Part shown: piece by piece, positions 8,198 through 16,366 of the stretch
Layout of the letters: every line of letters starts with the position of its first letter
How positions within the stretch are numbered: position 1 is the stretch's first letter
NCBI GenBank assembly: GCA_031281385.1
Contig: JAITFL010000039.1
Location: 1 to 56,688 of the forward strand
Source: Holophagales bacterium
Lineage (GTDB): Bacteria; Acidobacteriota; Holophagae; Holophagales; Holophagaceae
Direction: 5' to 3'
Length of the DNA stretch: 56,688 bases
Made by a program: the position numbers and the translations under genes
The notes under the pieces: generated by a model
What the model was told of the DNA's origin: nothing
The model's database searches: none
What the model saw: the letters and a program-made list of their open reading frames with translations, nothing else

Positions 8198-9559
8198 TCA
8201 CTTTTTGATGTTTGGAAGCTCTAAGCCATAGCCCTTTGCGCGATCTGTTGATTTGAGCATAATAGCCACGCCCAAGGCCAAAATGCCAAAGACCGTGAAT
8301 ATCATCATCGGCAGGGTGTAGTTGTACCTAGTTACCTCTGCCCCGACCTCGCTGATCACGCAGTAGCGATCCAGCACCCAGCCAATCAGCAGAGGCACTA
8401 GGCCCAAGCCAATGTTCTGAATGAAGAAGATCATGGCATATGCAGTGCCCAATTGTCTTTCCGGAATCAGTTTGGGCACACTGGGCCACATGGCCGAAGG
8501 CACCAGCGAAAAGCCAACGCCCAAGACGAGAACTGCAAAGACGGCGTAGCCCCAATGCGCCAAGGCTGGCACAGAGAAAATTATGTGGACGACGATGAGC
8601 AGCACCGCGCCAATGGCCATGATGGTTGCGCCCTTGCCCTTGCGGTCGTATATAGAACCAAAGACTGGCGTCAATAATATGTTGCCAAAGGGCAGCAGAG
8701 CGGGGACTAAGCCAGCGTATTTGCCATCCAAGCCGTACTTGTTGACCATCAAGTCAACCGCGTAGTCAAGGAAGGGGAAGACTGCCGAATAGAATAGGAC
8801 GCACAAAATGGCTATCAGCCAGAAACCCTTGTTCTTCATAATGTCCAAGATGTCGGAGAACTTGAAAGCGTCTTCGTTTTCGCCGCTCGCGTTGACAGGC
8901 GGCGGGGGTTCGCTGGCGTCCAGCCGCTTGTCCATCCTGGTGTAGAAGATGAAGCCGCACATGCCGACGGCCAGCAGCGCCACGCCCAAGAGAACTGGCG
9001 CGGGTACGCCCCATTTATAGGCTATTGGAAGGCCCACCGCCATAGCGATGCCCGTGCCCATCCTAGCGGCGGCCATTTCTAGGCCCATCGCCAGTGCCAT
9101 CTCTTTGCCCTTGAACCACTTGACGATTGTCTTGGATACAGTGATTCCGGCGATTTCATCGCCCATGCAGAAAATGGCGAAGCCGCAGGATGCCACCCAA
9201 AGTTGCGTCGCCACAGGGAAGCCCCAGTGAACGCCGCCCCACAGGCCAACGCCGCACAGCCCTGCGCCGCAGACCATGATGATAGTGGCCATCACACCGG
9301 CGAACCTGATGCCCTTTTTGTCCAAGATTATACCGCCTATCACCAGCATCCCGCAAAAGACGTTCAGCCACATGTAAGACCACCTAAAGAAGCCGAACTG
9401 CGTGCTGGTCCACCCCGCGTTGTCTATTAGCGCGGTCTTGAAAGCCGACGTCGCCTTTTCAAAGTAATAGCCGCACAGCATCGTGAAGGACACGATGGCC
9501 AAGGCCACCCACCTCATAGTTTTTGATTCGCGCAGGGACTGCTTTACGTTTTCTACCAT
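8198..9559 (-). CDS. Major facilitator superfamily transporter
   Basis: 453 residues with about 12 hydrophobic segments in two halves joined by a charged linker (TRMDKRLDASEPPPP... NEDAFKFSDILDIMKNKGF). The start at 9559 has a GAGAGG site; the longer frame adds a non-hydrophobic leader. Between segments 2 and 3 is GGIILDKKGIRFAG, the MFS loop 2-3 signature with basic and acidic residues, and GSIYDRKGKGA is its repeat in the second half. LGVGFSLVPSAMWPSVPKLIPERQLGTAYA is reminiscent of the MFSD1 / oxalate-formate antiporter type families. The substrate is unknown; MFSD1 proteins carry dipeptides, which would suit a genome with secreted peptidases, but that is inference. Confidence 0.88.
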   Translation of the reverse strand: MVENVKQSLRESKTMRWVALAIVSFTMLCGYYFEKATSAFKTALIDNAGWTSTQFGFFRWSYMWLNVFCGMLVIGGIILDKKGIRFAGVMATIIMVCGAGLCGVGLWGGVHWGFPVATQLWVASCGFAIFCMGDEIAGITVSKTIVKWFKGKEMALAMGLEMAAARMGTGIAMAVGLPIAYKWGVPAPVLLGVALLAVGMCGFIFYTRMDKRLDASEPPPPVNASGENEDAFKFSDILDIMKNKGFWLIAILCVLFYSAVFPFLDYAVDLMVNKYGLDGKYAGLVPALLPFGNILLTPVFGSIYDRKGKGATIMAIGAVLLIVVHIIFSVPALAHWGYAVFAVLVLGVGFSLVPSAMWPSVPKLIPERQLGTAYAMIFFIQNIGLGLVPLLIGWVLDRYCVISEVGAEVTRYNYTLPMMIFTVFGILALGVAIMLKSTDRAKGYGLELPNIKK

Positions 9560-9705
9560 AATGCCTCTCTTGGGTAAAATGATTGGAAGCATGTTGCCCC
9601 CAATTAAAGAATTGTAAATTTGCTAGGCTTTTATTACAAGGCGCTAGTTAGTGCCAATGGAAGTATTTTGGCGCAATTGTATAAATAAATAATATTGCCC
9701 CTGCG

Positions 9706-9813
9706 TTACAGGTCGCCGTGTCCTTTCAGTATTTCGATGTATGCCTCAGCACTCATCGCACAGTCAACGAGGTCATTCAATTCAGTTCTTGAGAGTTTCA
9801 ACTGCTTGGCCAT
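9706..9813 (-). CDS. Possible 35-residue protein next to a palindrome
   Basis: A short open frame MAKQLKLSRTELNDLVDCA... ending in ILKGHGDL, with GGGG four bases before the ATG. A further ATG four codons upstream is also possible. The amino-acid mix (a helical, charged stretch) is that of a small DNA-binding or antitoxin-like fragment, and it lies directly downstream of the 12-bp inverted repeat at 9827-9855. No family is recognised. It may be the remnant of a larger gene. Confidence 0.3.
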   Translation of the reverse strand: MAKQLKLSRTELNDLVDCAMSAEAYIEILKGHGDL

Positions 9814-9826
9814 TTTCCCCAACATG

Positions 9827-9855
9827 GCAGTTCAACCTACAATAGGTTGAACTGC
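9827..9855. repeat. Perfect 12-bp inverted repeat in a divergent intergenic region
   Basis: Arms gcagttcaacct and aggttgaactgc are perfect complements separated by five bases. There is no T-run, so it is a better candidate for an operator than for a terminator. It lies between the small minus-strand frame and cutA on the plus strand. Confidence 0.6.
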
Positions 9856-9907
9856 TATACAATCGTCCTACGCGTCAAAGCATTTCTGGCGCAACGGGGG
9901 TGTCGCC

Positions 9908-10237
9908 ATGATAGACGCTTGCATAATAATGACCACTTGCGGCAGCGAGGAATCGGCGATGAAAATAGCCGCCGCCTTGGTTGACCGCCGCCTCGCCGCC
10001 TGCGTCACCATGATCCCGGGTACAAAGAGCTACTATCACTTTGAAGGCTCCACGCACTTGGACGAAGAAATCAAAATGCTGATAAAGACCAGCGCGGGCC
10101 ACTTTGAAGAAGCGTCCAAGCTGATAGCCGAACTGCACCCCTACCAAGTTCCTGAAATATTGATGATCAAAGCCGATGCAGCCTCTGCGCCGTACTTGAA
10201 GTGGATGGAAGACTGTGTGGGAAAAGACGGGGGCTAG
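9908..10237 (+). CDS. cutA: Divalent cation tolerance protein CutA
   Basis: 109 residues, the normal CutA1 length. The ferredoxin-like fold signature is visible: IMTTCGSEESAMKIAAALVDRRLAACVTMIPGTKSYYHFEG in the first half, with the conserved LAACV, then EEIKMLIKTSAGHFEEASKLIAELHPYQVPEILMIKAD with HPY-VPEI typical of the family. CutA1 forms stable trimers and was tied to copper tolerance; its molecular role remains unclear. It follows the palindrome-containing intergenic region and converges on the TIGR02757 gene. Confidence 0.95.
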   Translation: MIDACIIMTTCGSEESAMKIAAALVDRRLAACVTMIPGTKSYYHFEGSTHLDEEIKMLIKTSAGHFEEASKLIAELHPYQVPEILMIKADAASAPYLKWMEDCVGKDGG

Positions 10238-10251
10238 AAAAAGCGGGTTGT

Positions 10252-10273
10252 GTTTGGCGAACATTAGCCAAAC
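10252..10273. terminator. Weak hairpin between convergent genes
   Basis: A 7-bp stem (gtttggc with gccaaac) and an 8-base loop between the ends of cutA and the TIGR02757 gene. No T-run follows on either strand, so termination by it is uncertain. Confidence 0.3.
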
Positions 10274-10300
10274 TGCGCTATATCCAACCATTGCCAAGCT

Positions 10301-11167
10301 TCATACTGTTCTTCCTTTGCAAAAAGGGCCCAAACAGCAATCCCCGCAGCTTCCCGCCTTCTTTCTGGTGCAGTCGTTCAATATCCCGACGTGGGCTATG
10401 GCAAAGTCATACCTAAGAGGGTCTTTTGGGTCTAATTGTTTTAGCGAATTTGTAATTTCCAAAGCTGTTTTAAGGTCTTGGGCGCGCCTAGCGCATAGGC
10501 CCAACATCAAGGAAATGCGGTGGACGTGCGTGTCTAGGGGAATGACTAGGGCCTCTGCCGGATAGTTTTCCCAAACCCCGAAATCTGGCCAGCCCTTCCT
10601 AGCCATCCAGCGCAGGAACATCCTCCATCTCTTTGCCGCCGCGCCTCTCTGCGGATCTGGCAAATTGAATCGGAGCCCAATGGTGCTTGGCAGGCTCTGG
10701 CGGAGATGGTTTATCAACCCAGACAGGCGCTGCTCGGCTGACAGGCCATCAGCAGGCAGGAGCAATGGCTCCAAACCTTTGTTTCCAGTGGAGCCGTCCA
10801 GACGCTTCCAGGCAATGATCCAGCCGATCATGTCTTCGAGTGTGTGAAAGCGCCATACCCAGCCCTCTAAGGATTTTTGCATCGAATCCCTGATGGCCGA
10901 TTCATCGCTGCCCCTCACCCATTTGGCGGGGTTCTCCCCAAGAGGCTCCAGCGCTCTCCGTATGGCGCGAAGCATGGGGGCAACCCTGCCATACGCCAGA
11001 TGGGCGGCCACCCATGAGGCAAGCTCTTTGTCAATGGCACTATGGTATTTGGCGGGTATCGAAATAGGGTCTGCGACAAGCGCCGCCTCTGTTTGGTAGC
11101 GCTGGCACAACTGATCCATCGCGTCTTTTAGGCCCGAACTTGCCGCATTTTTTACAATTTTTCCCAT
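10301..11167 (-). CDS. TIGR02757 (DUF2400) family protein
   Basis: 288 residues, the family's usual size. Recognised by RWRMFLRWMARKG, the stretch VIPLDTHVHRISLMLGLCARRAQDLKTALEITN, and DPLRYDFAIAHVGI. The fold is related to helix-hairpin-helix DNA glycosylases, and the last residues carry a Cys cluster (CTRKKAGSCGDCCLGPFC) that could bind an iron-sulfur cluster, as in endonuclease III. Its biochemical role has not been established to my knowledge; a DNA repair or nucleic-acid role is inference from the fold. It is convergent with cutA and is followed on the other side by a 220-bp spacer. Confidence 0.88.
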   Translation of the reverse strand: MGKIVKNAASSGLKDAMDQLCQRYQTEAALVADPISIPAKYHSAIDKELASWVAAHLAYGRVAPMLRAIRRALEPLGENPAKWVRGSDESAIRDSMQKSLEGWVWRFHTLEDMIGWIIAWKRLDGSTGNKGLEPLLLPADGLSAEQRLSGLINHLRQSLPSTIGLRFNLPDPQRGAAAKRWRMFLRWMARKGWPDFGVWENYPAEALVIPLDTHVHRISLMLGLCARRAQDLKTALEITNSLKQLDPKDPLRYDFAIAHVGILNDCTRKKAGSCGDCCLGPFCKGRTV

Positions 11168-11307
11168 TTGAACCTATGTCGCAGTAATGATTTAGAAAAT
11201 CGCAAAACCACCATCACTGCCCATAACTCCGCACCAAACCATGAAGGCCCTCACAAAACGAGCACCATACCGATTGAGAAAATCGGCGCGGGCGCGGCCC
11301 GCATCCA

Positions 11308-11341
11308 CAATTGTCAATTGTCCATTGTCAATTGTCAATTT
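11308..11341. repeat. Short tandem repeat of an 8-base unit
   Basis: About four imperfect copies of caattgtc run without interruption in the spacer between two minus-strand genes. It is AT-rich and partly self-complementary. Nothing else is evident in the 222-bp spacer. Confidence 0.65.
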
Positions 11342-11389
11342 GGCTATCGGAGCCTCAACACACAAATGTTCGATAGGCTGAAATAGGCT

Positions 11390-12418
11390 CTACTGCCCTA
11401 TCGGAGGTTCCTGCTGCGGGGTCGGCGGGGGCTGGGCTGGCTGGGCGGCCTGGGTTTCTGCCTCTGGCTTCTTTGGCCTGTTCCTGTTTCTTAGGTTTGC
11501 GGGGGCCATGCCATTTGCATGGCATTCGGCGCAGCTCGCCAAGTTTTCGTTTGGCTCTCTCCAGGACACCCGGTTGAGCCCGCCCACTTCGCCCCTCTTG
11601 GACTCTGGGACATAAGACCAATACATGCCAACCCTTGGGCCAGCCGGTAGCACTTCTAGTGTATAGAGCGGCCCAATTTCGTTACCTGGGCGGCTCCAGC
11701 GGTCTTCAACGCTGCTCATAACCACCAAGGCCCCTTCTGGAAGCTGGCCGCCGCTTGCGTAGCTCTCGGCCGCTTCTGGGCTTGCCCACACCCTTATCCA
11801 TCTGTTGCCGTGGGCAGGGCTCCTAACTGGTTCTTGGTGCATCGGAACCAAGGAAGGGTAATCAAGTATTCTCAGCAGCCTGTTTCTTTGATTTGAGATC
11901 ACTTCGTCCCCATCCGCTTGGCCGGTGCCTGTGGCCTCCTTGGATTGCGGCTTTGCTGCAGCTTTGGCTTCGGCTGCGCTCTCGCGGGCCAGTTTGATGC
12001 CGGATGCCCCCGCACCGCAGGCAGAAATGGTCCAAAGCAGCCCTGCCAAAAGAGCCAAGGCGCCCAGCCCTTGGTGTTCTTTTCTCTTGAGGTAGGAAAA
12101 CCTAAGGCAAAGGCTTCCAAAAAACACGGCCGCCCCGCCAAAATATTGGTGGATCCTTATGTCAGACCACGGCCCCCTCAATATCCACTCGTCATCCAGC
12201 AGACCCATATTTTTTGCCAAAAATTCTCCCGTAATCAGCGCAACGGCGGCAGCCAAAACGCCAGCCCACGCTAGAAAGCGGCTAGTAGTCCACCAAGGCT
12301 TTATCCCCCTCCCAGCCCTTTGTGCCGCCAGAAGCGGCCAAGGAAGTAGCAGGCCGACTGCAATGACAACAATAACCGCCCAAATATGCTGTTCCGCCAA
12401 TCGTCCAAGCCAATGCAT
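11390..12418 (-). CDS. Membrane protein with C-terminal cytochrome P460-like haem domain
   Basis: 342 residues; the start at 12418 has GGGAG eight bases upstream. The first half holds about four membrane helices ([74 protein letters not shown]). The second half is exported-looking: [37 protein letters not shown], then [14 protein letters not shown], which match cytochrome P460 or cytochrome c' beta type domains. It is followed by SCAECH at 296-300, a c-type haem CxxCH motif. The final 40 residues are rich in Pro and Gln. A membrane-attached haem protein in electron transfer or NO/hydroxylamine chemistry is plausible. It is divergent from gmhA. Confidence 0.7.
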   Translation of the reverse strand: MHWLGRLAEQHIWAVIVVIAVGLLLPWPLLAAQRAGRGIKPWWTTSRFLAWAGVLAAAVALITGEFLAKNMGLLDDEWILRGPWSDIRIHQYFGGAAVFFGSLCLRFSYLKRKEHQGLGALALLAGLLWTISACGAGASGIKLARESAAEAKAAAKPQSKEATGTGQADGDEVISNQRNRLLRILDYPSLVPMHQEPVRSPAHGNRWIRVWASPEAAESYASGGQLPEGALVVMSSVEDRWSRPGNEIGPLYTLEVLPAGPRVGMYWSYVPESKRGEVGGLNRVSWREPNENLASCAECHANGMAPANLRNRNRPKKPEAETQAAQPAQPPPTPQQEPPIGQ

Positions 12419-12494
12419 CTGGTTTTCTCCCACAACTTTTGTCATTTTATCGTATAATTTTTTTTTTGGCCTGATTCAATTGGAACATTTTGAA

Positions 12495-13061
12495 ATGAGA
12501 GAAATATTGCTTCAGCACGTCCAAGCATCCGTTGAGCTAAAGAGCCGTTTTTTTGCCGACGCGATTGACAAAATCGTCTCCCAAGGGTCTGACATGTCAG
12601 AGCGGCTGATGCGCGGAGCAAAGATAATGGTCTGCGGAAACGGCGGGAGTGCAGCCGATGCCCAGCATTTTGCTGCAGAATTGAGTGGCCGCTTTGTCAC
12701 GGAGAGGAAGCCGCTGGCAGGCATAGCCCTAACCACCGACACGTCCGCCCTCACCGCCATTGGCAACGACTATGGCTTTGACAAACTATTTTCGCGCCAA
12801 GTGGAGGCCATTGGCCGCCCAGGGGATTTGCTGGTGGGCATCAGCACGAGCGGGAACAGCCAAAACGTCATCGAGGCCGTCAAGACAGCCAAGGAACTGG
12901 GAATTGGAACGCTTGGGTTGCTGGGGAGAGACGGCGGAAAACTCAAAGAGATGATGGATGACTGCCTAGTCGTCCCCAGCAACGTGACTGCCCGAATTCA
13001 AGAAATCCACATAATGGTCATCCATTTCTGGTGTGACATATTGGACGACAAGTTCAAATGA
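12495..13061 (+). CDS. gmhA: Phosphoheptose isomerase
   Basis: 188 residues, close to E. coli GmhA (192). The open frame extends far upstream, but the family alignment starts at this ATG. SIS-fold motifs are [41 protein letters not shown], and the phosphosugar-binding [14 protein letters not shown]. The helix near the C-terminus, [19 protein letters not shown], is also typical. It converts sedoheptulose 7-phosphate to D-glycero-D-manno-heptose 7-phosphate, the first step to ADP-heptose for lipopolysaccharide core. DiaA is a close relative, but the catalytic-type motifs and chain length favour GmhA. Its stop overlaps the next gene by 4 bp. Confidence 0.9.
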   Translation: MREILLQHVQASVELKSRFFADAIDKIVSQGSDMSERLMRGAKIMVCGNGGSAADAQHFAAELSGRFVTERKPLAGIALTTDTSALTAIGNDYGFDKLFSRQVEAIGRPGDLLVGISTSGNSQNVIEAVKTAKELGIGTLGLLGRDGGKLKEMMDDCLVVPSNVTARIQEIHIMVIHFWCDILDDKFK

Positions 13062-13849
13062 TTCACCTCGCTCTTTTTCTGATGATCCATGCTGCAGATG
13101 CGGCCCCGCAAGCGCTACAAGCCCCAGTGCAGCAGCAAAGGCCCGCCAGCCAGCCCCCCAAGCCCACCTACCAATGGAAGGACAAAGCTGGCAAGACGCA
13201 CCACACCACATCGCCGCCGCCGTCAAACGCAACTATCATCTCAATCACGACGCCGCAGGATTTCGATTTGGGAGCAAATTCGGACGAAGACGACACCCAG
13301 CCGACACCCGAAGAGCTAAAGCTAAAAATAGAATCAGTGTTAGATAGGGGTACCGTAGCCTATTGGCGCGGCGTTGAAGACGCGCTTCACCAAGCCAGGC
13401 TCTCGAATGACGCTAAAGGACAGAACGGCGCAGTAAAAGCCGTAGTCCGCCACGCGCTTTGGGGAAGCGGCCTGTGGGCCTTGGTGGCCCTGCCCTTTGT
13501 AGTTATGGCCATCTCTGCGCTCTTCGCGTGGTGGGCCTGCGAAAGCTTGGCCAAAAGGCCAAAAATCCTCGCCTGGACGGCATGTGGGCTAACCGGGCTG
13601 GCGCTGTCGGCCCTTGGGCTGAATTTCGCGCTATATGGGCCTCAGGCAAGGCGGCTGGATTTCGCGCTGTCCATGCTTCCAAACTACCTTGGGGATGGCG
13701 TTGAGGCAAAGCCGGCAAACATTCAACTGATAAGCAGCCAGTCGGAAGCGCTGCAAGAAGCCGCAGAGCCGTACGCCCCGATATGGGCTTTCCCGCTGGA
13801 GGTTAGCAGAACAAGGAAGGCCATCCGACAATTGGTCGTTGACCCTTGA
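13058..13849 (+). CDS. Exported/membrane protein with DUF4124-like N-terminal segment
   Basis: 263 residues. The short hydrophobic start ([15 protein letters not shown]) looks like a signal peptide. Residues about 35-50, [18 protein letters not shown], resemble the DUF4124 pattern (a Y-x-W-x-D-x-x-G-x-x-H-x-T strand pair found in exported proteins). Two membrane segments lie near 135-195 ([24 protein letters not shown] and [23 protein letters not shown]). The C-terminal 60 residues are soluble. Its ATGA overlap with gmhA and TTGA overlap with hemW make it the middle gene of a tight three-gene operon. No function can be assigned. Confidence 0.7.
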   Translation: MIHLALFLMIHAADAAPQALQAPVQQQRPASQPPKPTYQWKDKAGKTHHTTSPPPSNATIISITTPQDFDLGANSDEDDTQPTPEELKLKIESVLDRGTVAYWRGVEDALHQARLSNDAKGQNGAVKAVVRHALWGSGLWALVALPFVVMAISALFAWWACESLAKRPKILAWTACGLTGLALSALGLNFALYGPQARRLDFALSMLPNYLGDGVEAKPANIQLISSQSEALQEAAEPYAPIWAFPLEVSRTRKAIRQLVVDP

Positions 13850-15021
13850 GCCTGTCCCCGCAGCTTGAAAGTAGCATCGCGGCAGAATATTCGGGAGAAC
13901 CGCTTGGGCTTTACCTGCACGCACCATTCTGCCGCGCTAGGTGTTCCTATTGCTCGTTTGCAAGCTGCACAGATATTTTGCTGGAGCCTCTCTATATATC
14001 CCGCTTGCTGGGCGACATTGCCCAAATGGGGCGGCTGCTAAAAAGGCCAAAGCTGGAAACGCTGTATTGGGGGGGCGGCACTCCATCAGTTCTTTCATTG
14101 GAATCATTAAACGCCGTCAGCCGCGCCATCCACGGCGAATTTGACGCATCCGACCTTGCAGAGGCCACCATAGAGGCAAACCCCGGGACACTGAATCCAG
14201 CATGGCTCTACGCCGCCAGAAGTTGCGGGTGGGACAGGATAAGCCTTGGCGTACAGTCGCTAGACGATGACCAGCTAACGCGCCTAGGGCGCATACATAA
14301 TTCAGCGCAGGGCCTCGAGGCAATAGCTACTTGCAAAAACGCTGGCTTTACTAGGATAAGCGCAGACCTGCTTTTGGGAGCCCCAGGACAACCACCAGGC
14401 CGTGCACTCGACGACGCAAGACGATTGGTAAAGGCCGGGACCGAACACCTCAGCATCTACATGCTAGACCTTGACAAAGAATGTCCGCTCAAATCACAGG
14501 TGGAAAATGGCAGCATTGAACTGCCCGACGAGGGCCTTGTCGCAGACGCATACCTAGCCCTGTCTGAATCCCTGCCAAATCTTGGCCTAGCGCATTATGA
14601 AATAAGCAATTTTGCTTTTCCGGGGCGCGAGTCGGCACACAACTGCCGCTACTGGCTAAAACTCCCCTACCTTGGCCTTGGGCCAAGCGCCGCCAGCAAC
14701 ATCGGCAACATCAGATGGATCGAAGACGAAAGCCCGACAGAGTGGATAAAAGGACAAACCGAGCATGAAGTAAGCATCTTGTCGCCAAAAGAATCACTGG
14801 CCGAAATTGGGATGTTGGGCCTTAGAATGAACCAAGGCATCAATTGGAAAGAACTGCGCCGCAGGGCAAGTGCATTGGAACTCGCCGACCTAGTGGACGA
14901 CTGGGAAACCGAACTCGAGCCAATTTTTGGGCGCGGACTCCTGCAAAGAGATGGCGAATCCTTGCGGCTGACGACGAAAGGCATGCTTCTCAGCAACCAA
15001 GTTCTGATGGTTTTTGCGTGA
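13846..15021 (+). CDS. hemW: HemW-type radical SAM haem chaperone
   Basis: 391 residues from a TTG start that overlaps the previous stop. The cluster motif CRARCSYC (residues 29-36, CxxxCxxC) is followed by YWGGGTPSVLS, IEANPGTLN, RISLGVQSLDDDQLTRLGRIH, and DLLLGAPGQ, all hallmarks of the HemN/HemW family. The C-terminal winged region NCRYWLKLPYLGLGPSA is typical of HemW. HemW acts as a haem-binding chaperone for respiratory enzymes rather than as the oxygen-independent coproporphyrinogen oxidase HemN, which is longer and has different N-terminal features. It is the last gene of the gmhA operon. Confidence 0.9.
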   Translation: MSLSPQLESSIAAEYSGEPLGLYLHAPFCRARCSYCSFASCTDILLEPLYISRLLGDIAQMGRLLKRPKLETLYWGGGTPSVLSLESLNAVSRAIHGEFDASDLAEATIEANPGTLNPAWLYAARSCGWDRISLGVQSLDDDQLTRLGRIHNSAQGLEAIATCKNAGFTRISADLLLGAPGQPPGRALDDARRLVKAGTEHLSIYMLDLDKECPLKSQVENGSIELPDEGLVADAYLALSESLPNLGLAHYEISNFAFPGRESAHNCRYWLKLPYLGLGPSAASNIGNIRWIEDESPTEWIKGQTEHEVSILSPKESLAEIGMLGLRMNQGINWKELRRRASALELADLVDDWETELEPIFGRGLLQRDGESLRLTTKGMLLSNQVLMVFA

Positions 15022-15028
15022 ACTGTTA

Positions 15029-15044
15029 TTGCAAGTGGCTCTAT
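15029..15044. repeat. Left arm of an inverted repeat bracketing the Panacea module
   Basis: The 16-base sequence ttgcaagtggctctat occurs here and, in reverse complement, at 16281-16296. It matches through 19 bases with one mismatch. The two genes at 15140-16220 lie exactly between the arms. Confidence 0.6.
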
Positions 15045-15139
15045 CGTGTATTCTCCTTTCCCCGACTAAGCACATCAAATAATCGGAGAACCTTACGCTC
15101 TAGCCTTTTTAGAACTGACCTTAGACGCAACCTATATTT

Positions 15140-15592
15140 TCAAAACTCTTGCAAATGGTGAACTATATCTTTCTCGGTTCGTTTGCGAAAACAAAGCCAT
15201 TTTGCAAATTCTATAGTCAGACTGTAGTCTTGATCCTCAATTTGCATCAACGCTAATCCAATATGGGCGCCGAATCTTTCGTGGACTTCGATAAATTGAG
15301 GGTCTTTTAGAAACACATCTGGCTGATAATCGGTTCTGCTAAGTTCTTCATCACGCTCAATGCTGATAGGCCCCGGCTTTTTTTCGCAAATTTTATAAAT
15401 CAATCTTCCCACGTTTTCTAGGTGGTCTTGAACACCATTATTGGCCAACTCGTTGGCTATTCCTTCAACAAAATGCTCATCTATCATTAAAGCATTAGGG
15501 TAATTGCGACCGACTCTAAAGTAGCTGAATTGGGCAGAAATCCAGTTGCGCCAAAGTGCTTCCCTGTTGATTTCGCTATAGCCATCAGGCAT
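15140..15592 (-). CDS. Probable toxin partner of a Panacea-domain antitoxin, family unknown
   Basis: 150 residues with no recognised domain. Visible features are LWRNWISAQFSYFRVGRNY near the start, a helical middle (EHFVEGIANELANNGVQDHLENVGRLIYKICEKK), then QFIEVHERFGAHIGLALMQIEDQDYSLTIEFAKWLCFRKRTEKDIVHHL. There is no signal peptide and no clear membrane segment. It overlaps the end of the Panacea gene by 8 bp and is translated after it, an arrangement seen for antitoxin-first modules. Calling it a toxin is inference from that position. Base composition is more AT-rich than that of hemW, suggesting acquisition with its partner. Confidence 0.6.
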   Translation of the reverse strand: MPDGYSEINREALWRNWISAQFSYFRVGRNYPNALMIDEHFVEGIANELANNGVQDHLENVGRLIYKICEKKPGPISIERDEELSRTDYQPDVFLKDPQFIEVHERFGAHIGLALMQIEDQDYSLTIEFAKWLCFRKRTEKDIVHHLQEF

Positions 15593-16220
15593 GGGTAATA
15601 TGTCCTATCTCCAACGGGATGGTTCCTGGCGGAAAAGGAACAAAAGGTATAGGAAACGGCAATGGACCATAGCGAATGGCTGCAATGCGTTTTTGTTTTT
15701 TCAAAATCGCTTCAATGACAGACTCGGATTTTCCCAATGCTTCTAAGATAGCCCTAAAAGTTATCCGCAATCGGCTTTCTCCCGGATCAATCCATTCTTT
15801 GCATGAACAATGAGTGTAATCAACAAGTCTCCAAACATCATATTCCCCAAATTGGTCAATTACTTTCTCCATAACATCAATCTCTTGGCTGGCGAGTTCG
15901 TTGAAATTGTGTTCTGGGTCTATTTTCTTGCAAAGGCTGACACGATAATTTTCTTTGGCGGAAACCCACTCGCACCACTTGGCTTGGGGAAGTTTGTCGC
16001 CATACCCACTCATTAGATCAAGAGCTAAAGACAAAACGGGGCCCTTCTTCATTGACCAGTACTCATCGTCGCTAATGGAAAATCCGTAGATGTCAATAGA
16101 TTCTCGGTCTGCCAAGTACATCAGCTTCATTAGCTTTATGTGTTCCATTGACTCAAGCCCACACCGATGGAGAAGGAACGCCGCCATCTGAGCTAGTTTG
16201 CTTGGGTTGCACAACGGCAT
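15585..16220 (-). CDS. Panacea (SocA-like, DUF4065) domain antitoxin
   Basis: 211 residues. The start at 16220 is set by an AAGGAG site five bases upstream; the longer frame adds six residues without support. The Panacea signature is clear: NPSKLAQMAAFLLHRC, then HIKLMKLMYLADRESIDIYG, then DDEYWSMKKGPVLSLALDLM with the KGPV turn, and later DVWRLVDYTHCSCKEWIDPG, with LVDYTH and EW conserved in this family. The C-terminal 45 residues (RYGPLPFPIPFVPFPPGTIPLE) are unusually rich in Pro and may be the part specific to its partner. Panacea domains neutralise unrelated toxins by direct binding. It pairs with the overlapping 150-residue gene. Confidence 0.88.
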   Translation of the reverse strand: MPLCNPSKLAQMAAFLLHRCGLESMEHIKLMKLMYLADRESIDIYGFSISDDEYWSMKKGPVLSLALDLMSGYGDKLPQAKWCEWVSAKENYRVSLCKKIDPEHNFNELASQEIDVMEKVIDQFGEYDVWRLVDYTHCSCKEWIDPGESRLRITFRAILEALGKSESVIEAILKKQKRIAAIRYGPLPFPIPFVPFPPGTIPLEIGHITHA

Positions 16221-16280
16221 CTTGTCTCCTTTGCTCAAATATCCATCAATTCATGCTATCGGCAAAAATCCCTTTTTACA

Positions 16281-16338
16281 ATAGAGCCACTTGCAAAACA
16301 TCGGGAGCATACGTACCGCCGAGTTTTGCAAGAAGCTC
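16281..16338. repeat. Right arm of the module's inverted repeat, joined to a dispersed repeat core
   Basis: The first 16 bases are the reverse complement of 15029-15044. A further stem (cttgcaaaac with gttttgcaag) is formed around a 23-base loop, and the last 22 bases are identical in reverse complement to 39009-39030. It lies between the RCC1 lipoprotein gene and the Panacea gene. Confidence 0.6.
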
Positions 16339-16366
16339 AATAGACTGTTGATCTGCTTTAATGGCC

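Noticed and set aside
11308..11341. Possible CRISPR-like array
   Set aside because: Units are 8 bases and directly adjacent, without spacers.
12159..12494. Upstream extension of the gmhA frame
   Set aside because: It would add 112 Ser/Pro-rich residues absent from GmhA and overlaps the P460-like gene on the other strand.
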